From CAZBPZ01 sp964493955 (GTDB taxonomy: Bacteria > Chloroflexota > Dehalococcoidia > Dehalococcoidales > Fen-1064): a DNA stretch of 37,644 bases. The stretch lies in contig CAZBPZ010000006.1 in NCBI GenBank assembly GCA_964493955.1, forward strand, positions 1 to 37,644, read 5' to 3'. The notes under the pieces are model-generated. The model had not been told where the DNA came from. It did no database searches and was given only the letters and a program-made list of their open reading frames with translations. The position numbers and the translations under genes are program-made. Of this stretch, positions 7,437-15,211 are shown one piece after another (position 1 is the stretch's first letter; the number at the start of each line of letters is the position of its first letter).

Positions 7437-8669
7437 GCCGGCGGCGAAACACACCAGGCAGATGGCCAGCATCACCGTGTAGCCCAGGTTCGCCTCGACC
7501 CGGTTGAAGTGGTCTATCACCGGGCCGACGAGGCGGGCCAGCGCCGAGCCGGCCGCCAGCGCCAGGTTGGTCAGCCCCAGGTAGCGGGCGCCTTCCTCCA
7601 CCGGCGCCAGGTCGGTTGCCAGTGCCCAGGTACTGCTCAGCATTGCCCCGTTGGCCAGGCCGATGAGTACCCCCGCCAGCAGTACCGCCGTCAGGCTCTG
7701 GGCAAAGAGCAGGCCGATGATGCCGGCGGTGCCGAGGGCGCCGGACAGGAGCACCACGGGGCGGCGCCCCACCCTGTCCGAGAGCCTTCCCGCGAAGTAG
7801 ACGGCGGCCAGCAGTCCTCCACCGACGGCCATCAGCAGGGTGGCCGCGGCCGTGGCCGGGTTGGGCGTGCCGATGACATCGCTCAGGTAGTAGAGGGCGA
7901 AGGTCTGAAGGACAACGCCGGGGATGCCGAGCAGGCTGCGCGATAGCAGGAACCAGAGAAAGGCGCGCTGGCGGCGCAGGTCAAGCCGGAAACTCCGCAG
8001 GAGGGCATTGAAGATACCGGTGCGGCCGGTGGCGATTCCCGGGTGCTCGTGCACGGTCAGCAGGGTCACCACCGCGGTGAGCAGCAGCACGGCACCCAGG
8101 GCCAGGAGCGTCAGCCAGAGCCAGTAGGCAGCCTCCCCGGGGGAGTAGCGGCCCATGAAGGCAGCCGCCAGGCGCGCCATCAGTATCCCGCCCAGCAGCT
8201 CCAGCATTCCCTTCACCCCGGAGGCCTGCCCCCGCCGGTCCGGGGGTACGAGGTCCGGGATAAGGCCCTGGTAGGGCCCCTGGGCGAGGTTGGCGCTGAC
8301 CTGCAGCAGGCAGTAGGCCCCGAAGATGGCGGCGTAGCTCCCGAGGACACCCAGCCACGGCAGGCAGAGCAGGATTGCCACCGTGCCCGCCAGGATGAAG
8401 GGCCGGCGCCGGCCCCAGCGGAAGCCGGAGCGGTCGCTGGCGGCCCCCACCACCGGCTGGACGAGCATCGCCACCACCAGCCCGGCGAAGGTCAGGTATC
8501 CCAGGGCCGAGTTCTTCTGGCTTTCCGCCACGAAGTCCAGCAGGCGGATGGGCAGGACGATGCTGTGCAGGCTGCTCCACAGTGCGCTCAGCCCGAACCC
8601 CAGCAGCGTAATCTTGATGCAGCTGAGGGTGGTGAAACGTGCCGCCGCGGGTGCCGGCCGGTCACTCAT
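7398..8669 (-). CDS. MFS transporter
   Basis: A 423-residue protein with the hydrophobic pattern of about 12 membrane helices. The MFS motif A is GAASDRSGFRWGRRRP at residues 76-91, and its second-half equivalent is GRLSDRVGRRP. The proline-rich VQPVVGAASDR lead-in and the FRWGRRRPFI form recall the sugar-cation (SUC/GPH-like) branch, but no substrate can be assigned. The ATG at 8669 lies 9 nt after the -10 box of a promoter at 8679-8707, so the leader would be very short. The 3' end overlaps the VTT-domain gene by 39 bp. Confidence 0.88.
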   Translation of the reverse strand: MSDRPAPAAARFTTLSCIKITLLGFGLSALWSSLHSIVLPIRLLDFVAESQKNSALGYLTFAGLVVAMLVQPVVGAASDRSGFRWGRRRPFILAGTVAILLCLPWLGVLGSYAAIFGAYCLLQVSANLAQGPYQGLIPDLVPPDRRGQASGVKGMLELLGGILMARLAAAFMGRYSPGEAAYWLWLTLLALGAVLLLTAVVTLLTVHEHPGIATGRTGIFNALLRSFRLDLRRQRAFLWFLLSRSLLGIPGVVLQTFALYYLSDVIGTPNPATAAATLLMAVGGGLLAAVYFAGRLSDRVGRRPVVLLSGALGTAGIIGLLFAQSLTAVLLAGVLIGLANGAMLSSTWALATDLAPVEEGARYLGLTNLALAAGSALARLVGPVIDHFNRVEANLGYTVMLAICLVCFAAGSVLVLAVRPARA

Positions 8670-8678
8670 GGCCTCGCC

Positions 8679-8707
8679 AGCATACCAGACCGTGCCCGGG
8701 CAGACAA
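8679..8707 (-). promoter_or_regulatory. Promoter of the MFS gene
   Basis: On the minus strand, TTGTCT (8702-8707) and TATGCT (8679-8684) are separated by 17 nt, with TGG before the -10 box. The predicted transcript starts about 3 nt before the ATG. Confidence 0.6.
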
Positions 8708-8744
8708 CCGGCCCCGGAGCGCAAGGGAGGTCTCCGGCGGGAGG

Positions 8745-9158
8745 CTAGAGCTGGCGCAGCCTGGCGGCGGCGTCCTCCTGCTCACGTCCAGCCCCGCCCA
8801 CCACCAGCACAAACGGCTTGCCGGCAATGGTGAAGTTAACGTGGCAGAAGCCGAAGAAGCGCTCCACGAAGCTGACCATGGCGGCGTTGACGGTGCCGAA
8901 GTAGAGCGGGCTGCCCAGGACGACGGCATCGGCCTCCTTGATTTTCTTGGTAGTAGGGCCGGGCGTCGTCGGGGAGCATGCAGACCTCGGGCGGCGCGCA
9001 CAGGTCAACGCAGCCCTTGCAGGCCGAGTAGCTGAGGTCGGTCAGCTTGACGTACTCCGTCTCGTGGCCGCTCTGGTCAAGGATGGCCTGCACCATCCGG
9101 TCAGCGTTGCTGTGCGGCGCCGCGTACCGCCGGAACTGAAGCCGATAACCTTCGCCAT
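8745..9158 (-). pseudogene. NAD(P)H-dependent flavoprotein (FMN reductase family), two frameshifts
   Basis: Three pieces in two reading frames together make one flavodoxin-fold reductase. The start is ATG 9158 (MAKVIGFSSGG). The middle, in a second frame, reads SNADRMVQAILDQSGHE and then CKGCVDLCAPPEVC followed by MLPDDARPYYQ. The end returns to the first frame with IKEADAVVLGSPLYFGT through VLVVGGAGREQED. The cysteine cluster and the SPLYFG motif are typical of the iron-sulfur flavoprotein/NADPH-dependent FMN reductase family. The second shift is explained by one extra A in the run AAAA at 8942-8945. The first lies near 9120-9150. The two shifts compensate, so sequencing or assembly error is possible. 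It follows the unknown 120-residue gene by 12 bp. Confidence 0.75.
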
Positions 9159-9170
9159 GCTCGGACCGCC

Positions 9171-9533
9171 CTAGCAGAAATCAACCTTGGCCACCGCTTC
9201 CCGCTGGAAGATAATGGCCTCGATTTCCTTCCGGGTGGCCTGGTCAGCAATCGGCTCCACTTCCGTTACCGGCAGGCCGTCTTCGTTGCGGCGGTACTGC
9301 CAGCGCCGCACGTAGCCGGGCACCATGGCGTACCAGAAGTCGGCCGTGCCGCAGCAGGTGGCCTCGACCACGAGGTGCCCGGTAACGTAGAGCACTTCAC
9401 GTCCCCCGAACGGCAGCCGGACCTCTTTTTCCGGGGTGTAGTAGCCGGCGAACGAGAGCACGTCCTCGCCGAGCGGCAGGTGGGTGTAATCGAAGGTGCT
9501 GGTAGTCTCTCTGGCCCTGTCTTTGACCGCCAT
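9171..9533 (-). CDS. Conserved-looking hypothetical protein, 120 residues
   Basis: No family is recognised with confidence. The protein starts at ATG 9533 (MAVKDRARETTSTF) and has no signal peptide or membrane segment. It holds a beta-rich core (REVLYVTGHLVVEATCCGTADFWY split at residues 45-68) with a CCG pair and a terminal cysteine, which could bind a metal or form a disulfide. The -10 box at 9540-9545 lies only 6 nt before the ATG, so transcription probably starts at or within a base or two of the start codon. An upstream in-frame ATG at 9653 would overlap the end of argC and is not supported. The flavoprotein remnant follows 12 bp downstream. Confidence 0.7.
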   Translation of the reverse strand: MAVKDRARETTSTFDYTHLPLGEDVLSFAGYYTPEKEVRLPFGGREVLYVTGHLVVEATCCGTADFWYAMVPGYVRRWQYRRNEDGLPVTEVEPIADQATRKEIEAIIFQREAVAKVDFC

Positions 9534-9539
9534 GGCCCT

Positions 9540-9569
9540 ATGATAGCACGGGGAGGAGGGGCCTGGCAA
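9540..9569 (-). promoter_or_regulatory. Promoter giving a leaderless transcript
   Basis: On the minus strand, TTGCCA (9564-9569) and TATCAT (9540-9545) are separated by 18 nt, with TGC before the -10 box. Only 6 nt separate the -10 box from the ATG at 9533. Confidence 0.6.
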
Positions 9570-9586
9570 AGAGGGCACGGGGACGC

Positions 9587-10606
9587 TTACGGAAAGACCG
9601 CGGCGGCCTGCAGGCCCGTTACCTCGGGCAGGCCCAGCATCAGGTTCAGGCACTGTAGCGCCGCCCCGGCCGCCCCTTTCATGAGGTTGTCAATGGCGCT
9701 CACCACCACCACCCGGCCGCTGTCCGGGGCCACGGTGGGATAGACCAGGCACAGGTTGCTGCCCCGGGTGTGCCTGGTGTGGGGGGGGCTGTCGGTGACC
9801 CGCACGAAGGGCTTGTCGCGGTAGAAGTCCCGGTAGAGCTCCCGCAGCGCGGCGGTCGTTACCGGGGCGGTTGGGGTGGCGTAGCAGGTGCTGAGGATGC
9901 CCCGTGTCATCGGTACCAGGTGGGGGATGAAGGTGACCGAGACAGCGCTGCCGGGGCGCAGGGCGTTCAGCTCCTGGGTCATCTCCGGCAGGTGACGGTG
10001 CCCTTCCAGGGCGTAGGCGGTAACGTCCTCGTTGGCCTCGGCGTAGTGGGAGGTGAGCGACAGGGTGCGGCCCGCCCCGGACACGCCCGACTTGCTATCG
10101 ACGATGACGGCCGGCTCGATGATGCCGGCCCGGACGAGCGGTGCCAGCGCCAGGATGGTCCCGGTGGGGTAGCAGCCCGGTACGGCCACCAGCCGGGCGG
10201 CGGTGATTTCGGGCCGGTGCAGTTCCGGCAGGCCGTAAACGGCTTCCCTGAGCCGCTCCGGGGCGGGGTGTTTCACCCCGTAGCGGCGCTCGTACTCGGC
10301 GGCGTCCTTGAGGCGGAAATCGGCGCTGGTATCGATGACCTTGATACCCCGCTCCAGCAGGGGCAGCACCACGGCGGCGCTGTCCCTGTGGGGCATGGCC
10401 GAGAAGGCGATGTCCACCTCCCCCAGCTCCGCCCCGATTGTCAGGTCAATGTCCAGGTGGGGAAAGATGCTGCCCAGCTTCTGCCCGGCGGCGCTGCGCC
10501 CTGTTACCGAGGTCAGCTCCACGCCGGGGTGCTGGTGCAGCAGCCGTGCCAGCTCAATGCCGACATAGCCGGTAACATTGATAATACCTACCCTGGGAGT
10601 GGTCAT
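9587..10606 (-). CDS. argC: N-acetyl-gamma-glutamyl-phosphate reductase
   Basis: Catalyses the NADPH-dependent reduction of N-acetylglutamyl phosphate to the semialdehyde, the third step of arginine biosynthesis. The 339-residue length is normal. The N-terminal nucleotide-binding loop reads GIINVTGYVG (7-16), a variant of the usual GASGYTG. The catalytic cysteine is C145 in VAVPGCYPTG, and the family segment HRHLPEMTQEL is present. It lies 5 bp after korC on the same strand and seems to be the last gene of the kor operon. No other arg gene is adjacent, but an ArgA-like acetyltransferase is at 32877-33350. Confidence 0.95.
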   Translation of the reverse strand: MTTPRVGIINVTGYVGIELARLLHQHPGVELTSVTGRSAAGQKLGSIFPHLDIDLTIGAELGEVDIAFSAMPHRDSAAVVLPLLERGIKVIDTSADFRLKDAAEYERRYGVKHPAPERLREAVYGLPELHRPEITAARLVAVPGCYPTGTILALAPLVRAGIIEPAVIVDSKSGVSGAGRTLSLTSHYAEANEDVTAYALEGHRHLPEMTQELNALRPGSAVSVTFIPHLVPMTRGILSTCYATPTAPVTTAALRELYRDFYRDKPFVRVTDSPPHTRHTRGSNLCLVYPTVAPDSGRVVVVSAIDNLMKGAAGAALQCLNLMLGLPEVTGLQAAAVFP

Positions 10607-10611
10607 CTCTA

Positions 10612-11148
10612 CTAGCCCCCTGCAGCGGCGAGTCCTCGCTTGAAGGCGGTGGTGTTAAGCTCTTCCGTGCCCTTTGGCACCGAGGAGAGGATTGACCTCT
10701 GCATCGCCTCGGCCGAGACGATGCCGGTGACGGCGGTGAGGTAGCCCAGCATCGCCACGTTGGCCACGGCCACCCGGCCCAGCTCCTCGGCGATGCGGCG
10801 CGCCGGCATCCGGACCACACGGCCGGTAGTGGCCCCGGGGGGTGAGACCAGGTCCTCGTCAATGATGACGGTGGTGCTGTCACTGGCGCCCGGGAAGTAC
10901 TTTTCAAAGGCCGCCTGGGACATTGCTACCAGCACCGTGGGTGTCTCGATGTAGGGGTAGAGCACCGGCCGGTCTGAGATGATGATGTCGGCCCGGCAGG
11001 CCCCGCCGCGCGCCTCCGGCCCGTAGTCCTGGGTGAAGACGGCGTTCAGGCCTTCGTGGACGGTGGCCGCCTGGCCGATGATGTAGCCCGCCAGGACGAT
11101 ACCCTGTCCCCCGAAGCCGCAGAGCCTGACCTCGTGCCTTGTCGGCAT
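10612..11148 (-). CDS. korC: 2-oxoacid:ferredoxin oxidoreductase gamma subunit
   Basis: The 178-residue gamma subunit of a CoA-dependent 2-oxoacid:ferredoxin oxidoreductase. The family N-terminus is clear (VRLCGFGGQGIVLAG), as is the segment QDYGPEARGGACRADIIIS. I choose ATG 11148, which lies one base after the beta-subunit stop (TAG C ATG) and gives MPTRHEVRLCG. An upstream in-frame start at 11211 would add 21 unconserved residues inside korB. argC begins 5 bp after the stop. The 2-oxoglutarate specificity, and hence the symbol, rests on the four-subunit arrangement and is inferred. Confidence 0.9.
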   Translation of the reverse strand: MPTRHEVRLCGFGGQGIVLAGYIIGQAATVHEGLNAVFTQDYGPEARGGACRADIIISDRPVLYPYIETPTVLVAMSQAAFEKYFPGASDSTTVIIDEDLVSPPGATTGRVVRMPARRIAEELGRVAVANVAMLGYLTAVTGIVSAEAMQRSILSSVPKGTEELNTTAFKRGLAAAGG

Positions 11149-11149
11149 G

Positions 11150-11977
11150 CTAGCCGTCCTCCGGTGCCGGCAGGCAGGGGCGCTCGGTGTCAACGAACTT
11201 GCCGGTGACAATCTGCCCCGTCATCCCCAGGCCGACGCTATCGGGGTTGGCCCCGTGGCGCACTACCGTGAAGCTGCGGTAGTAGCGCATCTGGTCCAGC
11301 CCGGTGGGCTGGCGGTTCATCCGGCCGTAGTAGGTGGGGCAGGGGCTGATAATCTCCACGAAGCTGAAGCCCTTCTTCTGCAGGGCCTCGGCGATGGAGA
11401 GCTCCGTCTGGCGCACCTGGGCGGTGGTCCAGCGCGCCACGTAGACGGCCCCGCTGGCGGCGGCCAGGGCCGGCAGGTTGAAGCCGTGCTCCGGGTTACC
11501 GCGGCGCGAGGTGGTGGAGCGGGCCAGGTGCGGCGTCGTCGGGCCGAGCTGGCCGCCCGTCATGCCGTAGTTGAAGTTGTTGATGCATATCACCGTCATG
11601 TCAATATTGCGGCGGGCGGCGTGGATGAGGTGGTTGCCGCCGATGGCCGCCAGGTCACCGTCGCCGCTGAAGACAACCACGTTCAGACGGGGGTTGGCCA
11701 GCTTCAGGCCGGTGGCGAAGGCTATCGCCCGGCCGTGGGTGGTATGGAACGAGTCCATCCGCACGTAGCCGGCCACCCGGCCGGTGCAGCCAATGCCAGA
11801 GACAACCGCCACCTTCTCCGGCCCGATGCCGGTGCGCTGCAGTGCCCGTAGAAAGGCGCTGAGGTTGGTGCCCAGCCCGCAGCCAGGACACCAGATGTGC
11901 GGCAGGCGTTCGCTGCGGATGTAGTCCTCCAGCGGGTGCCGCTTCTCGGTGCCCTCCGTGGTAGCCAGTACGTTCAT
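11150..11977 (-). CDS. korB: 2-oxoacid:ferredoxin oxidoreductase beta subunit (TPP-binding)
   Basis: A 275-residue subunit that binds thiamine diphosphate and, by family, an [4Fe-4S] cluster. WCPGCGLGTN (29-38) holds two of the cluster cysteines, and GIGCTGR holds another. The TPP/Mg motif runs from FSGDGDLAAIGGNH to INNFNYGMTGGQ. CPTYYGRMN near the C-terminus follows the KorB pattern. The ATG at 11977 overlaps the korA stop in ATGA, indicating translational coupling. Confidence 0.93.
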   Translation of the reverse strand: MNVLATTEGTEKRHPLEDYIRSERLPHIWCPGCGLGTNLSAFLRALQRTGIGPEKVAVVSGIGCTGRVAGYVRMDSFHTTHGRAIAFATGLKLANPRLNVVVFSGDGDLAAIGGNHLIHAARRNIDMTVICINNFNYGMTGGQLGPTTPHLARSTTSRRGNPEHGFNLPALAAASGAVYVARWTTAQVRQTELSIAEALQKKGFSFVEIISPCPTYYGRMNRQPTGLDQMRYYRSFTVVRHGANPDSVGLGMTGQIVTGKFVDTERPCLPAPEDG

Positions 11978-13125
11978 TTCATTGCCTGCCTGATGGCGTC
12001 CAGTATGGTCTCCGGGTTGTGGACGGCGCCGCCCATGTGAGGTACCAGGAGCGTGGTGGCGTGGCCGGCGGCGCAGCGTTCCACTTCCAGCGAAATCTGC
12101 CCGTAGTTGATTTCCGGGACGACGAATGCCCTGACCCTTTCGGCCAGGGCGGCGATTTTCTTCTGCGGGAACGGCCAGACGGTGATGAGGCGCAGCAGCC
12201 CCACCCGCCGGCCCTCCTCCCGGGCACGGTCAACGGCAATCTGCGATACCCGGGCCGAGATGCCGTAGGTGCAGACCACCACCTCGGCCCCGTCAACCCC
12301 GTCCTCGGTGAAGTCGGCAATCTCGTCGGCGTACTTCTCAATCTTGTCCACCAGCCGGCGCACCAGCCTGTCCTGCGCCTCGGCCGTCATGGCCGGGTAG
12401 CCGCGCTCGTCGTGCGTCAGGCCGGTGACGTGAAAATGGTAGCCCTCACCGGTGCTGGCCATCGGTGGTACCAGGTCTTCAGCCGGCTGGTAGGGCCAGT
12501 ACTCGTCCGGCGGCACCACGGGGCGGCGGCGTGGCGTCAGCTTGATTTTGTCGCGCGGCGGGATGGTGACCTTCTCGTACATGTGGCCCACGGCCCCGTC
12601 CGTCATGACAAGCACCGGTACCCGGAAGCGCTCCGCCAGGTTGAAGGCCCTGATGGTGAGGTCGAAGGCTTCCTGGGGAGAGTCCGGCACCAGGGCAATC
12701 AGGCTGTACGGCCCGTGGCTACCCCAGCGGGCCTGCATCATGTCGCCCTGGCCCACCAGTGTTGGCAGGCCGGTGGAAGGCCCGGCCCGCTGCACGTTGA
12801 CGACCACGCACGGGGTCTCCAGCATGGCCCCCAGGCCGATGTTCTCCATCATCAGGCTGAACCCCGGCCCCGAGGTGGCTGTCATGGACTTGGCCCCTCC
12901 CCACGAGGCCCCCAGCACGGCCGCCATCGAGCCCAGCTCGTCCTCCATCTGGATGTAGGTACCACCTACCTCGGGCAGGCGGTCCGACATGCGCTCGGCG
13001 ATTTCGGTGGCGGGGGTGATGGGGTAGCCGGCGAAGAAGCGGCAGCCGGCGCTGATGGCGCCCTCGGCGCAGGCCTCGTCGCCGCTCATGAAGAACTCGC
13101 CCTGAAGGTAACGCGGCTCAGCCAA
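11974..13125 (-). CDS. korA: 2-oxoacid:ferredoxin oxidoreductase alpha subunit
   Basis: The 383-residue alpha subunit. The typical N-terminus is present (GDEACAEGAISAGCRFF, then AGYPITPATEIAE), followed by the TSGPGFSLMMENIG region and a C-terminal domain ending in VPHMGGAVHNPETILDAI. The frame extends upstream to 13299, but those residues are out-of-frame readings of the ferredoxin gene. I place the start at TTG 13125, which overlaps the ferredoxin stop by 8 bp and is preceded by GAGGGA. A downstream ATG in FFMSGDEA would cut into the conserved start. It catalyses, with korB, korC and korD, the reversible conversion of 2-oxoglutarate and CoA to succinyl-CoA with ferredoxin. Confidence 0.92.
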   Translation of the reverse strand: MAEPRYLQGEFFMSGDEACAEGAISAGCRFFAGYPITPATEIAERMSDRLPEVGGTYIQMEDELGSMAAVLGASWGGAKSMTATSGPGFSLMMENIGLGAMLETPCVVVNVQRAGPSTGLPTLVGQGDMMQARWGSHGPYSLIALVPDSPQEAFDLTIRAFNLAERFRVPVLVMTDGAVGHMYEKVTIPPRDKIKLTPRRRPVVPPDEYWPYQPAEDLVPPMASTGEGYHFHVTGLTHDERGYPAMTAEAQDRLVRRLVDKIEKYADEIADFTEDGVDGAEVVVCTYGISARVSQIAVDRAREEGRRVGLLRLITVWPFPQKKIAALAERVRAFVVPEINYGQISLEVERCAAGHATTLLVPHMGGAVHNPETILDAIRQAMK

Positions 13126-13372
13126 CTGCCCGTCCCTCGGCCTGGTCAGCCTTGACGACGTGGATGGCGAACTCGGGGCAGACCATGGTGCACATGTCGC
13201 AGCCGATGCAGCGCCCGTCGTCCAGCATGCGTACCAGGCGGTAGCCCTTGCTATTGGTCTCGTCCGTCTCGTAGAGGATGTGCTGCGGGCAGAACTCAAT
13301 GCAGAAACGGCAGCCCTTGCAGCGCTCCTCCGTAATGTAAACGTAGTTCCTGGTGTCGTGGTCGTGTCTCAA
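13118..13372 (-). CDS. korD: 2x[4Fe-4S] ferredoxin subunit of the oxidoreductase
   Basis: An 84-residue ferredoxin with two classical CxxCxxCxxxC clusters: C18/C21/C24 with C28, and C55/C58/C61 with C65. It passes electrons between the oxidoreductase and soluble ferredoxin. The start TTG 13372 has GGAG (13379-13382) 6 nt upstream. The longer frame from 13444 lacks such a site and would reach into the promoter. It is the first gene of korD-korA-korB-korC-argC, and its stop overlaps the korA start. Confidence 0.88.
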   Translation of the reverse strand: MRHDHDTRNYVYITEERCKGCRFCIEFCPQHILYETDETNSKGYRLVRMLDDGRCIGCDMCTMVCPEFAIHVVKADQAEGRAVG

Positions 13373-13414
13373 GCCTTGCTCCGGGGGCCATGCCGGCGCG
13401 GCGGTAGCCTCTCC

Positions 13415-13444
13415 AGAATAGCACAGCCAGCCTGTGGCGGGCAA
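13415..13444 (-). promoter_or_regulatory. Promoter of the kor-argC operon
   Basis: On the minus strand, TTGCCC (13439-13444) and TATTCT (13415-13420) are separated by 18 nt, with TGC before the -10 box. The predicted leader is about 35 nt. Confidence 0.5.
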
Positions 13445-13456
13445 ACCGCGGCCGTA

Positions 13457-13483
13457 TTGGGGTGGGCGGGCCGCGGTGCTATA
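13457..13483 (+). promoter_or_regulatory. Partial promoter facing folC, cut by the gap
   Basis: TTGGGG (13457-13462), a 17-nt spacer ending in TGC, then TATA at 13480-13483, where the N run begins. It is divergent from the kor promoter. The -35 match is poor and the -10 box is incomplete. Confidence 0.35.
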
Positions 13484-13583
13484 NNNNNNNNNNNNNNNNN
13501 NNNNNNNNNNNNNNNNNNNNNNNNNNNNNNNNNNNNNNNNNNNNNNNNNNNNNNNNNNNNNNNNNNNNNNNNNNNNNNNNNNN
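13484..13583. other. Assembly gap (100 N)
   Basis: Exactly 100 N, the conventional placeholder for a gap of unknown size, between the divergent kor operon and folC. Any frame reading through it is an artefact. Confidence 0.99.
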
Positions 13584-13589
13584 GAGGTT

Positions 13590-14930
13590 ATGCCGACGGA
13601 CAGCCAGTATCAGCGGGCGCTCGACTATATATACAGTTTCATTGACCACGAGCGGGTGCGCGGGCCGCGGGTGCGCCATACGTTTGACCTGCGCCGCATG
13701 GACGAGCTGCTGGGGCGGCTCGGTGACCCGCACCTCAAGGCCCGCACCGCCCACATTGCCGGCTCCAAGGGCAAGGGGAGTGTCGCCGCCATGACGGCTT
13801 CCGCCCTGACGGCCGCCGGCCGGCGCACCGGTCTTTACACCTCGCCCCACCTGCACGTTGTCAACGAGCGGGTGCGCCTTGACGGCGAGATGATACCCAA
13901 CGACGAGCTGGTGCGCCTGGTGGAGCGCCTGCGCCCCGAGGTCGAGGCTGTCAACCGGGCGCAGCGTTACGGGCGGCTTACCACCTTTGAAGTCCTGACG
14001 GCCCTCGGCTTTGCCTGCTTCGCCGACCACGCCGTGGACTACCAGGTGATTGAGGTGGGGCTGGGGGGCCGCCTCGACGCCACCAACGTGGTCCGCCCCG
14101 CCGTCTGCGTGATTACCTCCCTCAGCCTGGAGCATACCGATATCCTGGGTGACAGGCTGGAGCTGATTGCCGCCGAGAAGGCCGGCATTATCAAGCCGGG
14201 CAGCACGGTGGTGAGCGCCCCGCAGGCCGAAGGGGCGGCCCGTGTCATTGCCGACGTCTGCCGCCGGCAGGGTGCCCGGCTGGTAAGGGTGGGAGAGGAT
14301 GTCACCTGGCAGGGCGCCCGCTCCGCCGGTGAGCACCAGGCCCTGGTTGTGAGGGGGCGACTCGGGTGCTATGAGCTGGTGCTCCCCCTGCTGGGGCGCT
14401 ACCAGCTTGATAACGCCGCGGTGGCGGTGGCCGCCCTGGAGGTGCTGGCGGAGCGTGACCCGGCCATCACCCCCGGGGCCATCCGCCGGGGTATTGCCGG
14501 CACCCGCTGGGAGGGCCGCCTGCAGGTGCTGGGCCGCTCGCCGCTGGTGGTGGCCGACGGTGCCCATAATGTTGACTCGTTGCGGCGGCTGGTTGAGTCG
14601 CTACGCCTCTATTTCGATTACGACCGCTCGGTGCTGATATTCGGCCTCTCGGCCGATAAGGACCTGGCCGGCATGGTGGCCACCGTGGTGCCCCACTTTG
14701 ACCGCTTCATTGTCACCCGCTCTATCCACCCGCGTTCCATGCCCCCCGGGCCGATAGCGGCCGAGTTTGCCCGGCACGGGGTGACCGCCGGCGTAACGGG
14801 TGATATCTCCGAGGCCCTGCCGCTGGCGCTGGAGGGGCTGGGGGAGAGGGACCTGGTGTGTGTGAGCGGCTCCCTCTTTGTCGTGGCCGGCGCCATTGAG
14901 CAGGCGCCGCTCCTGGGCCTGAGGGCCTGA
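13590..14930 (+). CDS. folC: Bifunctional folylpolyglutamate synthase / dihydrofolate synthase
   Basis: Adds glutamate to dihydropteroate and to folates using ATP. The 446-residue length fits FolC. The ATP-binding loop is GSKGKGS at residues 58-64, in place of the more usual GTNGKGS. The Mur-ligase-like signatures EVGLGGRLDATNVV, SLEHTDILG and ADGAHNVDS are all present. The ATG at 13590 follows GAGG (13584-13587) directly after the gap. The leader is therefore missing from the assembly, but the coding sequence appears complete. Confidence 0.94.
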   Translation: MPTDSQYQRALDYIYSFIDHERVRGPRVRHTFDLRRMDELLGRLGDPHLKARTAHIAGSKGKGSVAAMTASALTAAGRRTGLYTSPHLHVVNERVRLDGEMIPNDELVRLVERLRPEVEAVNRAQRYGRLTTFEVLTALGFACFADHAVDYQVIEVGLGGRLDATNVVRPAVCVITSLSLEHTDILGDRLELIAAEKAGIIKPGSTVVSAPQAEGAARVIADVCRRQGARLVRVGEDVTWQGARSAGEHQALVVRGRLGCYELVLPLLGRYQLDNAAVAVAALEVLAERDPAITPGAIRRGIAGTRWEGRLQVLGRSPLVVADGAHNVDSLRRLVESLRLYFDYDRSVLIFGLSADKDLAGMVATVVPHFDRFIVTRSIHPRSMPPGPIAAEFARHGVTAGVTGDISEALPLALEGLGERDLVCVSGSLFVVAGAIEQAPLLGLRA

Positions 14931-14936
14931 AAGGGG

Positions 14937-15094
14937 GGCTCCGGGCGGTCGTCTTCGCCGCGCCCGGTTGTCGCGTACGTCAACCTTGACGGTGGCTCCG
15001 GGGCGTCCGGGCTCCAGGCGGGCGTCTTCGCCACGCCCGGCGGGTGCCCGTCTGGTTGGTCCTCAACGGGGCGTCTTCGCCGCGCCCGGTTGTC
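14937..15094 (+). repeat. Three hairpin-forming repeats between folC and MATE1
   Basis: The core CGTCTTCGCC(G/A)CGCCCGG occurs at 14950, 15023 and 15072. Copies 1 and 3 share 23 identical bases. Copies 1 and 2 also share GGCTCC 13 nt upstream. Each can fold: CCGGGCG/CGCCCGG in copy 1 (13-nt loop), CGGGCGT/ACGCCCG with a CTTCGCC loop in copy 2, and GGGCG/CGCCC in copy 3. There is no T run, so they are not ordinary terminators. An inverted repeat GTCAACCTTGAC (14979-14990) lies between copies 1 and 2. Confidence 0.7.
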
Positions 15095-15120
15095 CCGGCC
15101 ACCGTTCCCCGTGCTATTAT
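15090..15120 (+). promoter_or_regulatory. Promoter of MATE1
   Basis: TTGTCC (15090-15095) and TATTAT (15115-15120) are separated by 19 nt, with TGC before the -10 box. The -35 box overlaps the last repeat copy. The leader is about 85 nt. Confidence 0.5.
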
Positions 15121-15176
15121 CTACCCTGTTTACTTTTACCCGGGGCGGGGGTGTGTGAGGGGGAAGGAGTTCTGGA

Positions 15177-15195
15177 GGGCGGATAACGTCCGCCC
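15177..15195 (+). promoter_or_regulatory. Leader hairpin before MATE1
   Basis: A perfect 7-bp stem, GGGCGGA/TCCGCCC, with loop TAACG ends 16 nt before the GTG start. It could control ribosome access. It does not match a riboswitch class I can name. Confidence 0.5.
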
Positions 15196-15211
15196 GGAGC
15201 GGGGCTGACAG

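Noticed and set aside
9534..9653. Longer N-terminus for the 120-residue gene starting at 9653
   Set aside because: It would overlap argC by 67 bp and include the promoter; ATG 9533 fits the -10 position.
13434..13589. Extension of folC through the N run
   Set aside because: The N run is a placeholder; the ribosome site and ATG at 13584-13592 give a normal FolC start.
15177..15195. Guanidine-II (mini-ykkC) riboswitch before MATE1
   Set aside because: Only one hairpin is present and its TAACG loop does not fit the paired ACGR loops of that class.
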